From NCBI GenBank assembly GCA_026396375.1, contig JAPLWW010000071.1, positions 1 through 10,085 on the forward strand: a stretch of DNA of 10,085 bases. The letters run 5' to 3'. The stretch comes from Microcaldota archaeon (GTDB lineage Archaea > Micrarchaeota > Micrarchaeia > Anstonellales > J096). Position 1 is the first letter of the stretch. Each line of letters opens with the position of its first letter. The notes beneath the pieces were generated by a model. It saw nothing but the letters and a program-made list of their open reading frames with translations. It ran no database searches and had not been told where the DNA came from. Of this stretch, positions 1 to 5,673 are shown piece by piece. Both the position numbers and the translations under genes were made by a program.

Positions 1-145
1 CAAGGTCTATTGTCATGGCCCCTTTGTTGAACTTCAGCCTGAAAACGTTGTTTCCCTGCCATGAGGCCTTGTTGAAGAACCCGTTTTGGAGTCCCTTAAG
101 CTCCTTTTCAAGCACAATATAGTCCAGCCTGCACATCTCGTGCAT
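1..145 (-). CDS. Partial gene, possible NFACT/Rqc2-type protein (N-terminus only)
   Basis: Only the first 48 codons are inside the window; the gene runs off the left edge. The ATG lies one base after the proS stop (TGA-A-ATG), so the two are almost certainly co-transcribed. A second in-frame ATG occurs at codon 4. The peptide contains LDYIVLEKELKGLQNGFFNK followed by a WQG-NNVFRLKF stretch and MTIDL. This resembles the start of NFACT-N domains (archaeal Rqc2/NEMF relatives), which usually begin with a helix of the type LD-x-x-x-LxxEL, then a glycine and a K-I/A-Y/S-x-Q/W strand. Proteins of that family bind obstructed large ribosomal subunits carrying peptidyl-tRNA. The resemblance is by eye and short, so the family call is tentative; the existence of a coding region is much more secure. 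Confidence 0.5.
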   Translation of the reverse strand, partial: MHEMCRLDYIVLEKELKGLQNGFFNKASWQGNNVFRLKFNKGAMTIDL

Positions 146-146
146 T

Positions 147-1583
147 TCAATACTGCCTCGCCACATAGGCATACTCGTGCGCCTCCTTTCCGCAGATCGC
201 GCATTTCTTGCTTTTCGGCTTTTCCTCTGACCCGAACAAGGTTCCCCTGACCTCTGCCTTTAATTTATCCTTTATCTGCTCATAGCATGGTTCCCCTTCC
301 ATCTCCATCGAGCAGAACGGGATCTTTATTATCTTTCCAAGGTCTAGTTTCTTGCCAATGTCATCCATGTCCTCTGACTTGTCTATGGAATTCCTCATGT
401 TCTCAAAAACAGCACTTTTCATCCTTTCGAACATCTCCTTGCCTGCCTGGCTGACGTCATTTGCAACTGATTCCAGTTCAGTAGTCTTCTTTTCCCTAGT
501 ATCCCTATAGACAATCACAACCTTGTTTGCGTCGATCTCCCTTTCGCCTACCTCTATCCTGATCGGGATTCCCTTGAGCTCCCATCTGTTGTACTTGAAC
601 CCCGGGGTGTTGTTGGAATTATCGTAATATGCCCTTATGTCATTCTCCTTCAGCACCCTCATTATTCCAGCTGCGTAGTTGTCTATCTTCGCCTTGTTTT
701 CTCCCTTGTATATCGGGACAACTACAACCTGTATTGGGGAAAACTGGTAATGGTATACTATCCCCTTGTCATCCCCATAATGGGATATCAATGCCGCAAA
801 AATCCTTGACATTCCAGGCCCATAGCATGTCTGCCAGACATATTTCTCCTTTCCGTCGCTGTCCGAGAACTTGACCTCAAACGGCTTTGAGAAGTTCTGC
901 CCCAGCATGTGCGTTGTTGCTATCTGAAGCACCTTCCCATCCGGCATCAATGAATCCGCAGCATAGGTATTGTCCGCTCCAGGGAACTTGTCCCATTTCG
1001 GCCTTTGGAAAAACAGGAAAGGTATCCCCAAAACATCCCCTATAATTGTTTCTGCTATTGCCTTATCTTCAATTATCTGGGCTTCGGCGCCTTCCTTTGT
1101 TGCAAAGCAGCAGTGCGTCTCTATCCACTGTATTTCCCTTACCCTTATCAGCGGCCTTGTCGCCTTTGTCTCATATCTCCACACTGTCCCGCTCTGGTAA
1201 AGCTTCAACGGCAGGTCGCTTATGCCGTTTATCCACAATGCGTACATGGGATAGATCGCAGTTTCGCTTGTCGGCCTCAATGCCAATCTTTCCTCAAGCC
1301 TGTTCATTCCTGCCTTTTCGATCCAGAAAACCGCATCCTCGAATCCCTTGATGTGCTCCTTTTCCTTGTTCAAATTTGATTCCGGAATGACTGCAGGAAA
1401 TTGCATCGGGCTGTGGCCGTTCCTGTCCAGCTCGTCCTCATAGGCAGAATATATCTTCTTCATGACTGAGAAAGCCCAGGGCCTTATGACAGGGAATCCC
1501 TTGACATTGTACCTTATGTCGACTAGCTCAGCCTCCTTGAGTATCCACGTATACCATTCCGAGAAATCCTTGTTCTTATCCAT
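147..1583 (-). CDS. proS: Prolyl-tRNA synthetase, archaeal/eukaryal type with zinc C-terminus
   Basis: Class II aminoacyl-tRNA synthetase that charges tRNA-Pro with proline in the cytoplasm. With the ATG at 1583 the protein is 478 residues, the normal length for the short archaeal type lacking the bacterial editing insertion. The N-terminus DFSEWYTWILKEAELVDIRY is typical. RPTSE (about 103-107) helps form the proline/ATP pocket; motif 2 spans about 136-157 (WRYETKATRPLIRVREIQW); motif 3 is near 251-265 (CYGPGMSRIFAALIS). The anticodon-binding domain follows from about 280. The C-terminus has four cysteines (C424, C433, C461, C464; C-x8-C-x27-C-x2-C) and ends in Tyr, as in this subfamily. A GTG three codons upstream (1592) is an alternative start, but family N-termini favour the ATG. 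It lies downstream of tRNA-Gln on the same strand. Confidence 0.96.
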   Translation of the reverse strand: MDKNKDFSEWYTWILKEAELVDIRYNVKGFPVIRPWAFSVMKKIYSAYEDELDRNGHSPMQFPAVIPESNLNKEKEHIKGFEDAVFWIEKAGMNRLEERLALRPTSETAIYPMYALWINGISDLPLKLYQSGTVWRYETKATRPLIRVREIQWIETHCCFATKEGAEAQIIEDKAIAETIIGDVLGIPFLFFQRPKWDKFPGADNTYAADSLMPDGKVLQIATTHMLGQNFSKPFEVKFSDSDGKEKYVWQTCYGPGMSRIFAALISHYGDDKGIVYHYQFSPIQVVVVPIYKGENKAKIDNYAAGIMRVLKENDIRAYYDNSNNTPGFKYNRWELKGIPIRIEVGEREIDANKVVIVYRDTREKKTTELESVANDVSQAGKEMFERMKSAVFENMRNSIDKSEDMDDIGKKLDLGKIIKIPFCSMEMEGEPCYEQIKDKLKAEVRGTLFGSEEKPKSKKCAICGKEAHEYAYVARQY

Positions 1584-1606
1584 CCTGACCACTCTTATTT
1601 TTTGTA

Positions 1607-1618
1607 ATAGCCCCGCCC
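1607..1618 (-). repeat. 12-nt copy of the tRNA-Gln 3' end
   Basis: The plus-strand sequence ATAGCCCCGCCC occurs here and again at 1703-1714, where it is the acceptor 3' half, discriminator and one flanking base of tRNA-Gln. The two copies are in the same orientation, 96 bp apart. On the minus strand this copy is preceded by CCCCCTTCGAGGG, which also mimics a T-arm with a TTCGA loop. This is the pattern left by tRNA-targeting integration or by partial tRNA duplication, though the interval is very short. Confidence 0.6.
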
Positions 1619-1622
1619 TCGA

Positions 1623-1666
1623 AGGGGGAAAGCCTTCCCCCTCTACGTTACACCCCCTTCTTCATT
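1623..1666. repeat. Hairpin-plus-tail element, copy A
   Basis: AGGGGGAA and TTCCCCCT form a perfect 8-bp stem around a 4-nt loop (1623-1642). It is followed by the tail CTACGTTACACCCCCTTC and then TTCATT. A close relative occurs at 3884-3923 in the only other spacer of similar size: a hairpin, then CTAAAGTTCCACCCCTCC and TTCATT. Most tail positions agree, while the stem sequences differ but keep pairing. On the minus strand an alternative 8-bp stem (GAAGGGGG with CCCCCTTC) competes with the local hairpin. I do not recognise the family. Confidence 0.55.
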
Positions 1667-1668
1667 TG

Positions 1669-1699
1669 CCGGGCGTACCCGTTTGAGGCGCAAAACCTC
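1669..1699. other. Two further small hairpins in the tRNA-Gln/proS spacer
   Basis: CGGG-CGTA-CCCG (1670-1681) and GAGG-CGCAAAA-CCTC (1685-1699) are short inverted repeats between element A and the tRNA 3' end. With the hairpin at 1623-1642 nearly the whole 96-bp spacer can fold. It may be tRNA trailer structure, part of a mini-element, or a leader of proS; the sequence alone does not decide. Confidence 0.4.
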
Positions 1700-1703
1700 T
1701 TGA

Positions 1704-1775
1704 TAGCCCCGCCCGGATTCGAACCGGGGTCTCCAGGTCCAGAGCCTGATATCCTTGCCGCTAGACTACGGGGCT
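1704..1775 (-). tRNA. tRNA-Gln (anticodon CUG)
   Basis: Reads on the minus strand as a full cloverleaf. The acceptor stem AGCCCCG/CGGGGCT (7 bp) carries discriminator A. The D arm is GTCT/GGAT with two wobble pairs. The anticodon stem TCAGG/CCTGG encloses loop CTCTGGA, giving anticodon CTG at 34-36. The T arm is CCCGG-TTCGAAT-CCGGG. The 3' CCA is not encoded (TCA follows), so it must be added by CCA-adding enzyme. The gene begins only 7 nt after the apparent stop of the upstream RPA-like gene and is co-directional with proS. No intron is seen. Confidence 0.95.
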
Positions 1776-1782
1776 TTTCCTG

Positions 1783-2306
1783 TTATTTCTGTCTGAGCAT
1801 CTTTTTAAAAACTCTGCTGTGCTGCGTCTGGGCCAGCGCCTTTCCATCCCAGCTGAACCTTTCCAGCATTGCCTCGCAGTTCCCGATGTCGTTGTTGATT
1901 TCCGCAGGGATCCAAGCTGGACTGCATTGTAGCTGTATGAGCAGTTGCCCAGCTCTATATCATCCCCGTAAATTAGCCTGAATTCGTTGTATTTTGTGCC
2001 CCAAAGCCTCAGCACAGCCTTTTCCCCATTGCTGATGAGCCCAATGTCCCTGAAGCTGGATTTCTGGGTCTTCACCAATTCAGAGACATAGTCAACCCTT
2101 GCCTCCAGGTTTATGCCTTTCAATCCATCCCTAAGATCGCTGACCTTTGTCTTTTGGCTTTTGATAAGCCCTTTCTCTATCGCTATCAATGACAGGGCCT
2201 TTTCCCTGTCAACCAGGCCGTGCATTTCCTCAATCTTGTTGCTTACAGCTAGGTCCAGCTCTTCCTTGGTTATCTTTGCCAACAGCAAATCCTCGATTTC
2301 AGACAT
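1783..2306 (-). pseudogene. RPA-like single-strand DNA-binding OB-fold protein, reading frame broken by one base
   Basis: The first part (MSEIEDLLLAKITKEELDLA, then a helical segment, from about residue 57 VSDLRDGLKGINLEARV, later LRLWGTKYNEFRLIYGDDIE) resembles archaeal replication protein A: an N-terminal helical module plus one OB fold that binds ssDNA. After YSYNAVQLGS the open frame continues as low-complexity Arg/Thr-rich residues and ends at 1761 inside tRNA-Gln, which is implausible. The -1 frame takes over exactly there, gives a sensible peptide (PAEINNDIGNCEAMLERFSW ... VFKKMLRQK), and stops at 1783, 7 nt before the tRNA. One missing base in the G run at 1907-1909 would restore a 174-residue protein. 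It may be an assembly or sequencing indel in a functional gene, or a genuine lesion. The start has a box A at 2328-2335. Confidence 0.7.
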
Positions 2307-2327
2307 TGGATTACTTATTTGTGTTTA

Positions 2328-2335
2328 GTATTAAA
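2328..2335 (-). promoter_or_regulatory. Box A of the RPA-like gene
   Basis: On the minus strand TTTAATAC is centred about 25 nt before the ATG at 2306, the spacing expected for an archaeal leaderless transcript. No Shine-Dalgarno site lies before that ATG. Confidence 0.5.
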
Positions 2336-2358
2336 GGATTTGCAGGGATTTAGGAAAG

Positions 2359-2366
2359 TATTAAAA
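2359..2366 (+). promoter_or_regulatory. Box A of tRNA-Asp
   Basis: TATTAAAA preceded by the purine-rich GGAAAG (a BRE-like sequence) lies about 33 nt before the first base of tRNA-Asp, consistent with a short 5' leader removed by RNase P. Confidence 0.5.
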
Positions 2367-2395
2367 GGGTTGCCTTGCTTTATTAGGATACATTT

Positions 2396-2470
2396 GCTCT
2401 GGTAGTGTAACGGTTAGCATACGAGCCTGTCACGCTCGCGATCCGGGTTCGAATCCCGGCCAGGGCGCCA
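2396..2470 (+). tRNA. tRNA-Asp (anticodon GUC), CCA encoded
   Basis: Complete cloverleaf. The acceptor stem is GCTCTGG/CCAGGGC with one T-G wobble and discriminator G. The D arm is GTGT/GCAT. The anticodon stem CGAGC/GCTCG has loop CTGTCAC, giving GTC. The T arm is CCGGG-TTCGAAT-CCCGG. The terminal CCA is present in the DNA, unlike the nearby tRNA-Gln. It converges on the TrmB-like gene, whose stop is 28 nt away. Confidence 0.96.
2457..2467 (+). repeat. tRNA-Asp 3' end word repeated at 3866-3876
   Basis: CGGCCAGGGCG, covering the end of the T stem, the acceptor 3' half and the discriminator, recurs exactly and in the same orientation about 1.4 kb downstream, beside the second hairpin-plus-tail element. 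Confidence 0.5.
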
Positions 2471-2498
2471 CGTATAATCTTCGATTCCCTAACAATTT

Positions 2499-3254
2499 CT
2501 AATCTAGTGATATTGTCCATAGCATCTCAAAATATGCGCGAACCGATTCTGCAACCGATCTGTCCCTTACTAAAAGCGCATACGGCTTTTCCCCTTTTGG
2601 CAGTATCACTATAAGGACATTTTCTCCAAACACGTCAAACCATGTCGGCGTTATGAAATTCTGAGGCATGTATTTTACCTGGGTATACTTGAATCCTGTC
2701 CTTATCTGTCCATATTCCCGGGTATCCGCATTGTATAATATCCTGGCTCCAACCCCCATTTTCTGCCTTGTCTCATGGAACTGCAGGAACCACTGCTCCC
2801 ATTTTTCATTTGCAGCTCGAGGCGCACCAAGTACAAGCATATCTTCTCCTTTTTTCATAGATCCCAAAAGCTCCTCGCGGATGGCTTTCAGGGCGAAGAA
2901 CCCCTCAAAAAACTCAACTATCTTTTCCTTGGGCGCATGCAATGCAAGAAGCTCCGGTATGAGCCTTTTCACTTCCTCTTCTTCATGCATGATCTTTTCC
3001 TTGCGTTTGTCGACAAGCTCAAGAAGCGCGTTTGGTCCGGATGCCCTGAACATTCTTTGCTTGGTTGTGATTATCTGGTTCACCAGTCCCTTTGCAGCCA
3101 ATTTTTCAATTATCTCATATATCTTGGAGCGCGACACGCCAGATCTGTGTGCAATGGGGCCCACACCTGCAGTTTCCAGCGAAAGAAGGGCAAGATAGAC
3201 CTTGCTTTCCCCTGGCGACAATCCCAGCCCCTCAAGCACGGCGTTTTCATCCAT
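2499..3254 (-). CDS. TrmB-family transcriptional regulator
   Basis: A 251-residue cytoplasmic DNA-binding protein. Residues about 5-75 form a winged helix-turn-helix (GLGLSPGESKVYLALLSLE, then GPIAHRSGVSRSKIYEIIEK and a basic wing). A short Glu/Lys-rich helix (about 85-105, HEEEEVKRLIPELLAL) links to a C-terminal alpha/beta effector domain from about 110 (KIVEFFEGFFALKAIREEL, MLVLGAPRAA, WFDVFGENVLIVILP). This matches TrmB-type regulators, in which the C-terminal domain senses small ligands such as sugars; the ligand here is unknown. I chose the ATG at 3254 because the longer frame adds a hydrophobic stretch unlike the family, and a box A sits about 24 nt upstream. It is divergent from the ankyrin gene with 46 bp between start codons, so it may control itself and that gene. 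The stop is TAG. Confidence 0.88.
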   Translation of the reverse strand: MDENAVLEGLGLSPGESKVYLALLSLETAGVGPIAHRSGVSRSKIYEIIEKLAAKGLVNQIITTKQRMFRASGPNALLELVDKRKEKIMHEEEEVKRLIPELLALHAPKEKIVEFFEGFFALKAIREELLGSMKKGEDMLVLGAPRAANEKWEQWFLQFHETRQKMGVGARILYNADTREYGQIRTGFKYTQVKYMPQNFITPTWFDVFGENVLIVILPKGEKPYALLVRDRSVAESVRAYFEMLWTISLD

Positions 3255-3273
3255 ATGTCTATACAGATCCGTT

Positions 3274-3281
3274 GTTAAAAC
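3274..3281 (-). promoter_or_regulatory. Box A of the TrmB-like gene
   Basis: The minus strand reads GTTTTAAC centred about 24 nt before the ATG at 3254, consistent with leaderless transcription. It lies just upstream of the ankyrin gene's ribosome binding site, so the two divergent promoters must overlap. Confidence 0.4.
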
Positions 3282-3288
3282 GCAGGAT

Positions 3289-3295
3289 GAGGTGA
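3289..3295 (+). promoter_or_regulatory. Shine-Dalgarno site fixing the ankyrin-gene start
   Basis: GAGGTGA, complementary to the archaeal 16S rRNA tail, stands 5 nt before ATG 3301. It rules out the longer in-frame start at 3202, which would lie deep inside the divergent regulator gene. Confidence 0.75.
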
Positions 3296-3300
3296 AAAAT

Positions 3301-3804
3301 ATGGAAACAAAAAACATATCAGGAAAGAATGCGGTTAGTGCTGTCTATGGAATCAAGCCAAATTTCAATAGTAAGAAAATATCTACTGAAACAAGGATGG
3401 GGCTTAGCTCTGAAAAGCAAGAGGAGCTTAATGATAATTTATTGAATGCTATTAAAGAAGGAAACAAAGAAGAAACTAATAGATTGATAAAGGCAGGTGC
3501 AGATGCGAATTCAGATAATGGCAGAAGTATGATTGCGCTTATGTATGCTGCGAATAAAGGAGATGCAGATATCTGCGCTTTGCTGATTGAAAAGGGCGCG
3601 GATGTAAATGCAGAGAATCTCGTTGGTGTGACATCACTTATATTTTCTGTGATATCAGGATCTACTGAAACATGTAAATTATTGATAGAAAAAGGCGCAT
3701 TTGTAGATATAAAGGACAGTAGCGGTCGGAATGCGCTTGATTATGCTAAAGAAGAAGGAAACATCGAAATGATCAATCTCCTGAAGCAGGCAGGAGCCAG
3801 ATAA
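3301..3804 (+). CDS. Ankyrin-repeat protein
   Basis: A 167-residue protein with no signal peptide or membrane segment. After about 45 polar residues come four ankyrin units: NLLNAIKEGNKEETNRLIKA (first), MIALMYAANKGDADICALLI with GADVNAE (second), TSLIFSVISGSTETCKLLIE (third) and a C-terminal capping unit ALDYAKEEGNIEMINLLKQA. Ankyrin arrays bind other proteins; no catalytic domain is attached, so the partner cannot be read from sequence. The gene is visibly richer in A and T, with AAT, AAA, GAA and ATA codons preferred, than every neighbour. It stands alone between the regulator and a convergent gene, suggesting recent acquisition. In symbiotic archaea and bacteria such proteins are often linked to host interaction, but that is inference here. 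Confidence 0.9.
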   Translation: METKNISGKNAVSAVYGIKPNFNSKKISTETRMGLSSEKQEELNDNLLNAIKEGNKEETNRLIKAGADANSDNGRSMIALMYAANKGDADICALLIEKGADVNAENLVGVTSLIFSVISGSTETCKLLIEKGAFVDIKDSSGRNALDYAKEEGNIEMINLLKQAGAR

Positions 3805-3814
3805 AATCCCATTC

Positions 3815-3825
3815 TTTTTTATTTT
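3815..3825 (+). terminator. T-run terminator after the ankyrin gene
   Basis: TTTTTTATTTT begins 10 nt after the stop codon without a strong hairpin, the usual archaeal oligo-T termination signal. Confidence 0.6.
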
Positions 3826-3865
3826 ACCGTCTAATGTCAGGGAATTGTGAGCAGTTCAAGAGGCT

Positions 3866-3876
3866 CGGCCAGGGCG
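3866..3876 (+). repeat. 11-nt copy of the tRNA-Asp 3' end
   Basis: CGGCCAGGGCG is identical to tRNA-Asp 2457-2467. Just before it lies GAGC-AGTTCAAGAG-GCTC (3849-3866), a stem-loop containing TTCAA that loosely recalls a T arm, so this may be a decayed tRNA 3' fragment. It ends 7 nt before the hairpin of element B. Confidence 0.45.
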
Positions 3877-3883
3877 TCTGTAT

Positions 3884-3923
3884 GGGAACCAAGGTTCCCC
3901 TAAAGTTCCACCCCTCCTTCATT
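3884..3923. repeat. Hairpin-plus-tail element, copy B
   Basis: GGGAACC-AA-GGTTCCC is a perfect 7-bp inverted repeat (or 6 bp with a CAAG tetraloop). It is followed by CTAAAGTTCCACCCCTCC and TTCATT, closely matching the tail of copy A at 1643-1666. The element directly abuts the T-run terminator of the leftward 562-residue gene. It is intergenic in both places and not part of any ORF I trust. Confidence 0.55.
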
Positions 3924-3934
3924 AAAAAAAGAAA
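3924..3934 (-). terminator. T-run terminator of the leftward 562-residue gene
   Basis: On the minus strand TTTCTTTTTTT lies about 21-32 nt after the TAA stop at 3956, an archaeal-type oligo-T terminator separating this gene from the convergent ankyrin gene. Confidence 0.6.
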
Positions 3935-3955
3935 GAGCCTTTATTCATACTTATT

Positions 3956-5644
3956 TTATATGATGCCCGATTCCTGCAGGTAAAGCGCAGTGACATACAC
4001 CCTCAGCGCATTGTATCTTGGATCGTTTATATCCTTCAATCCCGGCTTTCCCGAATACCTGTCCTCAAGATGCCGGAACCCGATGTTCTCAATTGTTTTT
4101 ACGGGATCGCTTGCATTGAAGAAATAGTATGTCCCGAGCATGGCCTGGCCCTGGCTTGGCTTCAGCCCACGGCTTTTGCAGTAGTCCATGAAATAGTCCC
4201 TTCTCAGCGCGAGCATCGCGCCAAACGCCTCTATCATTACCGAATAGTCCTTCAGCCTCGCGGATTCGACATTCATGTGGTTCGCGTTTCCTGTTTTCAC
4301 GTAATCCTCATTCTCCCTAAGCTCCCTCAGATATCCCTTCCTGACCAGGATGGGCAGGTCCTGCAGGAAGCTGTCCATGCCGATGTCATCCGATGAATTG
4401 ATCTCGAATTTCTTTCCGCTGATCACCAGATCGAAGGTCTTTGGCGCGGCCAGCCCTTCCTGGAATATGGCTGCCGCAAAGAAGTTCGGGTCCAGATCGA
4501 GCTTGCGCGAGACTTCTCCTATCTTGGAGACGATCGCAGACTCCGCCGCCTTGGTTTCAGGGGGCTCGCCGATGTTCGGCCCCTTGCCGAGGAAGCCCAG
4601 GATGCCTGAAGGCTTCACCCCGAATTTCCTGAACAGCGGAAGCATCGACTTCTCCTCGTTGAATATCTGCTCGAACAGCTTTGACCTTTGGGATTCGTCC
4701 AATGTATCCGAAATGAGCCTTTTGCCTGAAAAGATCCTCGCTTTCCCGTCAATGGGTATTTCCGAGAATGCGACCTGGGATACCGAGTCAAATCCTATAT
4801 ACCGGGTTGCATCAAAGGCAGCTGCTACCGTGCTGTCCCCCGTAGCCTCGGCGATCTTTACGAATTCCTGGGTATGCTTGACAAAGATGCCTGCTGTCTT
4901 GTCATGCGAAAGGCTGTACAGGGCCTGGTCTGCATTCTCCCCTGCGGCCTTGGCAATCCTGGCAAAGGCATCGATGACAATATCCTGGTCCATTGCAAGC
5001 AGGTCCGATATCTCCCTATTTCCAAGCGCCTGAAACGCCCCTTCCTTTCCCTTTCCAGCTGCCTTGGCGATCTCGGCAAATGCGTCAATGGCAGCCTTAG
5101 GTTTTTTCACAAACAAATCAGCCATCCTGTCGCCGTTTCCGATTGCGCTAAACGCCCATGCCACCGAGTTTCCTGAAATTTTGGCCATCTCCGCAAGCCC
5201 TGCGCTGTTCTGCAAAAACAATGAGGAAATTGTCCTATCCCTGAATGTGTTGAACGCATTTCCTGCGGCCCTGCTGTTCTTTCCGACAGCCTTGGCTATC
5301 CCTATGAATCCCGCGCTGTTCTGCTCAAACAATTTGGCAATTTTCTCATCCCTGAGCGCATCAAATGCCCATGAAATCGCGTCCCCTCCCAATGCATTTG
5401 AGCCGTCCCCCAGGGCCTTGGCCATCTCGACAAAATCATCAACATTATTGACAAAAAGGGCAGCCACCCTATCATTCCTAAGCGAGTAAAACGCGCTCTT
5501 CGCCCCGTATCCCGCGGCCTTGGCTATCCCGTCCAGGGCTTTTTTTATCCTGGTGATTTGCTCGCTGTCTGTCAAGGCCTGTTTCTTTATCTCCCTTATC
5601 ACAGCCTCTGGGCAGGCAGGCCTGTCTCCTTTTTCCCCATCCAC
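3956..5644 (-). CDS. Helical-repeat protein with a possible lytic-transglycosylase-like C-terminal domain
   Basis: A 562-residue protein with no recognised name. Residues about 30-285 contain seven degenerate units of 35-42 residues of the form xFxxIAKAAGxxxxxAFxALRDxxIAxLFxxN; for example FVEMAKALGD, FIGIAKAVGK, LAEMAKISGN, FAEIAKAAGK, FARIAKAAGE and FVKIAEATGD recur as the unit start. They should form a helical solenoid. After a linker, residues about 375-562 have the motif order of a lysozyme-like fold: LDPNFFAAAIFQEGL, where E396 would be the catalytic Glu, then DIGMDSFLQDL..KGYL, EAFGAMLALRRDYF, and YYFFNAS near 507, comparable to the AYNAG motif of transglycosylases. No signal peptide or membrane segment is seen. 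The start is GTG at 5644 because a stop lies three codons upstream; GTG at codon 15 is an alternative. It follows the small basic gene by 29 nt, probably as an operon. Confidence 0.72.
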   Translation of the reverse strand: MDGEKGDRPACPEAVIREIKKQALTDSEQITRIKKALDGIAKAAGYGAKSAFYSLRNDRVAALFVNNVDDFVEMAKALGDGSNALGGDAISWAFDALRDEKIAKLFEQNSAGFIGIAKAVGKNSRAAGNAFNTFRDRTISSLFLQNSAGLAEMAKISGNSVAWAFSAIGNGDRMADLFVKKPKAAIDAFAEIAKAAGKGKEGAFQALGNREISDLLAMDQDIVIDAFARIAKAAGENADQALYSLSHDKTAGIFVKHTQEFVKIAEATGDSTVAAAFDATRYIGFDSVSQVAFSEIPIDGKARIFSGKRLISDTLDESQRSKLFEQIFNEEKSMLPLFRKFGVKPSGILGFLGKGPNIGEPPETKAAESAIVSKIGEVSRKLDLDPNFFAAAIFQEGLAAPKTFDLVISGKKFEINSSDDIGMDSFLQDLPILVRKGYLRELRENEDYVKTGNANHMNVESARLKDYSVMIEAFGAMLALRRDYFMDYCKSRGLKPSQGQAMLGTYYFFNASDPVKTIENIGFRHLEDRYSGKPGLKDINDPRYNALRVYVTALYLQESGII

Positions 5645-5673
5645 CGATAATTAAAAAATTAAGGGTTGCGCCT

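Noticed and set aside
1761..1782. C-terminal end of the unshifted RPA-like frame, overlapping tRNA-Gln
   Set aside because: The overlap with a well-formed tRNA and the abrupt low-quality Arg/Thr-rich tail indicate the wrong frame; the -1 frame ends cleanly at 1783.
3202..3300. Longer ankyrin ORF starting at 3202
   Set aside because: It would lie inside the divergent regulator gene, and a GAGGTGA site 5 nt before ATG 3301 marks the real start.
3255..3317. N-terminal extension of the TrmB-like protein (21 residues, hydrophobic)
   Set aside because: Not typical of the family; box A spacing favours ATG 3254, and the extension would overlap the ankyrin gene's ribosome binding site and start.
2471..3865. 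Complete integrated element between tRNA-Asp and its 3' copy
   Set aside because: No integrase or replication gene is present and only 11 nt are shared, so it is kept as a hypothesis in findings rather than annotated as a mobile element.
4350..5033. 227-codon plus-strand ORF opposite the 562-residue gene
   Set aside because: Exact antisense of the helical-repeat coding region; its length reflects the repetitive Ala/Gly-rich codons of the real gene.
3956..5644. DNA-level tandem repeat or CRISPR-like array
   Set aside because: The similarity is at protein level only, units vary in length and sequence, and no spacer structure exists.
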